From NCBI GenBank assembly GCA_015060695.1, contig SUYA01000009.1, forward strand, positions 31,893-95,892: 64,000 nucleotides of DNA, written 5' to 3'. Position numbers and translations under genes: made by a program. A model generated the notes under the pieces. The model ran no database searches, was not told the origin of the DNA, and saw only the letters and a program-made list of their open reading frames with translations. Origin of the DNA: Mediterranea massiliensis. Its GTDB lineage: Bacteria; Bacteroidota; Bacteroidia; Bacteroidales; Bacteroidaceae. Of the stretch, positions 63,569-64,000 are shown in pieces (within the stretch, counting starts at the first letter, position 1; each line of letters opens with the position of its first letter).

Positions 63569-64000
63569 TTAATCTTTTATATATACATGAATATTTTCAA
63601 TAATTCTCATTTTTTCGGGTTTATCAGGATTAGTTTCTAATATTTCTAAATTTACATGAGAACCACCAGCATGTTTCCCCTCAATATCATTATTTCCCAT
63701 TCTAAATACTCGCGTACCATCTTTAGAAACATATCTTCCTGTTCCCTCACCGACTTCTTTATACCCTTTACCTAAAAAATCTTCTGCAGTATCAAGAATA
63801 TCACTAGAAGTCATCGTCATCCCATTTTTTAATCCAATGTCCGAAAAAGATTTTATTCTCTTCTTTCCAACATCTACTGCATCATCAATAATTCCTAACG
63901 ATTTAGAAGCGTCTTTAACTTCACCTCCAAAACCTGTTAGCAAATCAATACCAGCAAAAATCTTATCAGTAGTTGATGCTTCATCGTCAAATAAGGTCTG
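63569..64000 (-). CDS. C-terminal end of a polymorphic toxin (runs off window)
   Basis: The track ORF starts at 63943, but the frame stays open to the window edge (upstream residues LFDDEASTTDKIFAGIDLLT), so this is the 3' end of a longer gene. The final ~100 residues are the presumed toxin: EDFLGKGYKEVGEGTGRYVS, KDGTRVFRMGNNDIEGKHAG, GSHVNLEILETNPDKPE and IENIHVYIKD. Conserved-looking D, R, H and H residues suggest a small nuclease-like fold, but I cannot name the family. Whether the missing N-terminal part is the Rhs protein shared with the other cassettes cannot be seen. The next gene is a candidate immunity gene 2 bp downstream. Confidence 0.65.
   Translation of the reverse strand, partial: QTLFDDEASTTDKIFAGIDLLTGFGGEVKDASKSLGIIDDAVDVGKKRIKSFSDIGLKNGMTMTSSDILDTAEDFLGKGYKEVGEGTGRYVSKDGTRVFRMGNNDIEGKHAGGSHVNLEILETNPDKPEKMRIIENIHVYIKD

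Noticed and set aside
58011-64000. CRISPR array or integrative element ends in the repeat-rich right end
   Set aside because: Repeats are coding Rhs cores or the 75-bp element, without regular spacers; no integrase, tRNA target or direct-repeat attachment sites were found.

Overview
The window comes from a Bacteroidales genome, most likely Bacteroidaceae. The evidence is a SusC/SusD pair, the RNA-polymerase promoter form TTTG-N19-21-TAnnTTTG seen repeatedly, weak Shine-Dalgarno sequences, an acpP-fabF-rnc operon, a three-gene fumarate reductase/succinate dehydrogenase operon, and many lipoprotein signal peptides. No rRNA, tRNA or CRISPR array was seen.

Layout. 1-1898: two FKBP-type prolyl isomerases (the first cut by the window edge) and a Sir2 deacylase. 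1908-8824: a surface-polysaccharide block with four glycosyltransferases, a Stealth-type phosphotransferase and a Wzx-type flippase; much of it is AT-rich and looks acquired. 8835-13304: metG, an O-methyltransferase, aroQ and a XerD-type recombinase, with a long palindromic repeat before xerD. 13441-17880: an abundant TPR lipoprotein, a thioredoxin-fold lipoprotein without its CXXC motif, and a YifB/ComM-type ATPase. 18076-28494: a small polysaccharide utilisation locus (susC, susD, a GH92 mannosidase, a small secreted protein) facing a GH3 glycosidase. 28495-32980: a region with a degenerate 22-bp tandem repeat, a beta-propeller lipoprotein, a GH3-auxin-type adenylating enzyme and pfkA. 32982-45010: housekeeping genes (rnc, fabF, acpP, pdxB, parE, coaD, an S41 protease, a PAP2 phosphatase, frdCAB). 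45011-50588: a second palindromic repeat, a two-domain FISUMP-like protein, and a kduI-kduD-DUF4861 operon for unsaturated uronate catabolism. 50725-57835: metK, a candidate small RNA, a prohibitin-like protein, leuS, a YitT-family membrane protein and rdgB.

58011-64000 is the accessory part. It is an AT-rich array of Rhs/YD-repeat C-terminal cassettes, all on the minus strand. Each cassette has a shared core (LNWYDYGAR...VLGRF), a different C-terminal domain, and a small candidate immunity gene directly downstream. Four toxin/immunity modules can be read: a frameshifted GH-E-type nuclease with a DUF2185-like protein, an unassigned domain with a DUF3997-like lipoprotein, an unassigned domain with a tiny membrane protein, and a toxin running off the window with an Imm32-like protein. 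Two of the cassettes carry or abut copies of a ~75-bp repeat that resembles the metK promoter. This looks like a reservoir of displaced toxin tips with homologous cores that could recombine into a full-length Rhs gene, probably to the right of the window.

The strongest unexplained signals are the two ~200-bp palindromes built of 11-bp units around CTATAG, the 22-bp periodic repeat, the ~75-bp promoter-bearing element, and the toxin-tip array itself.
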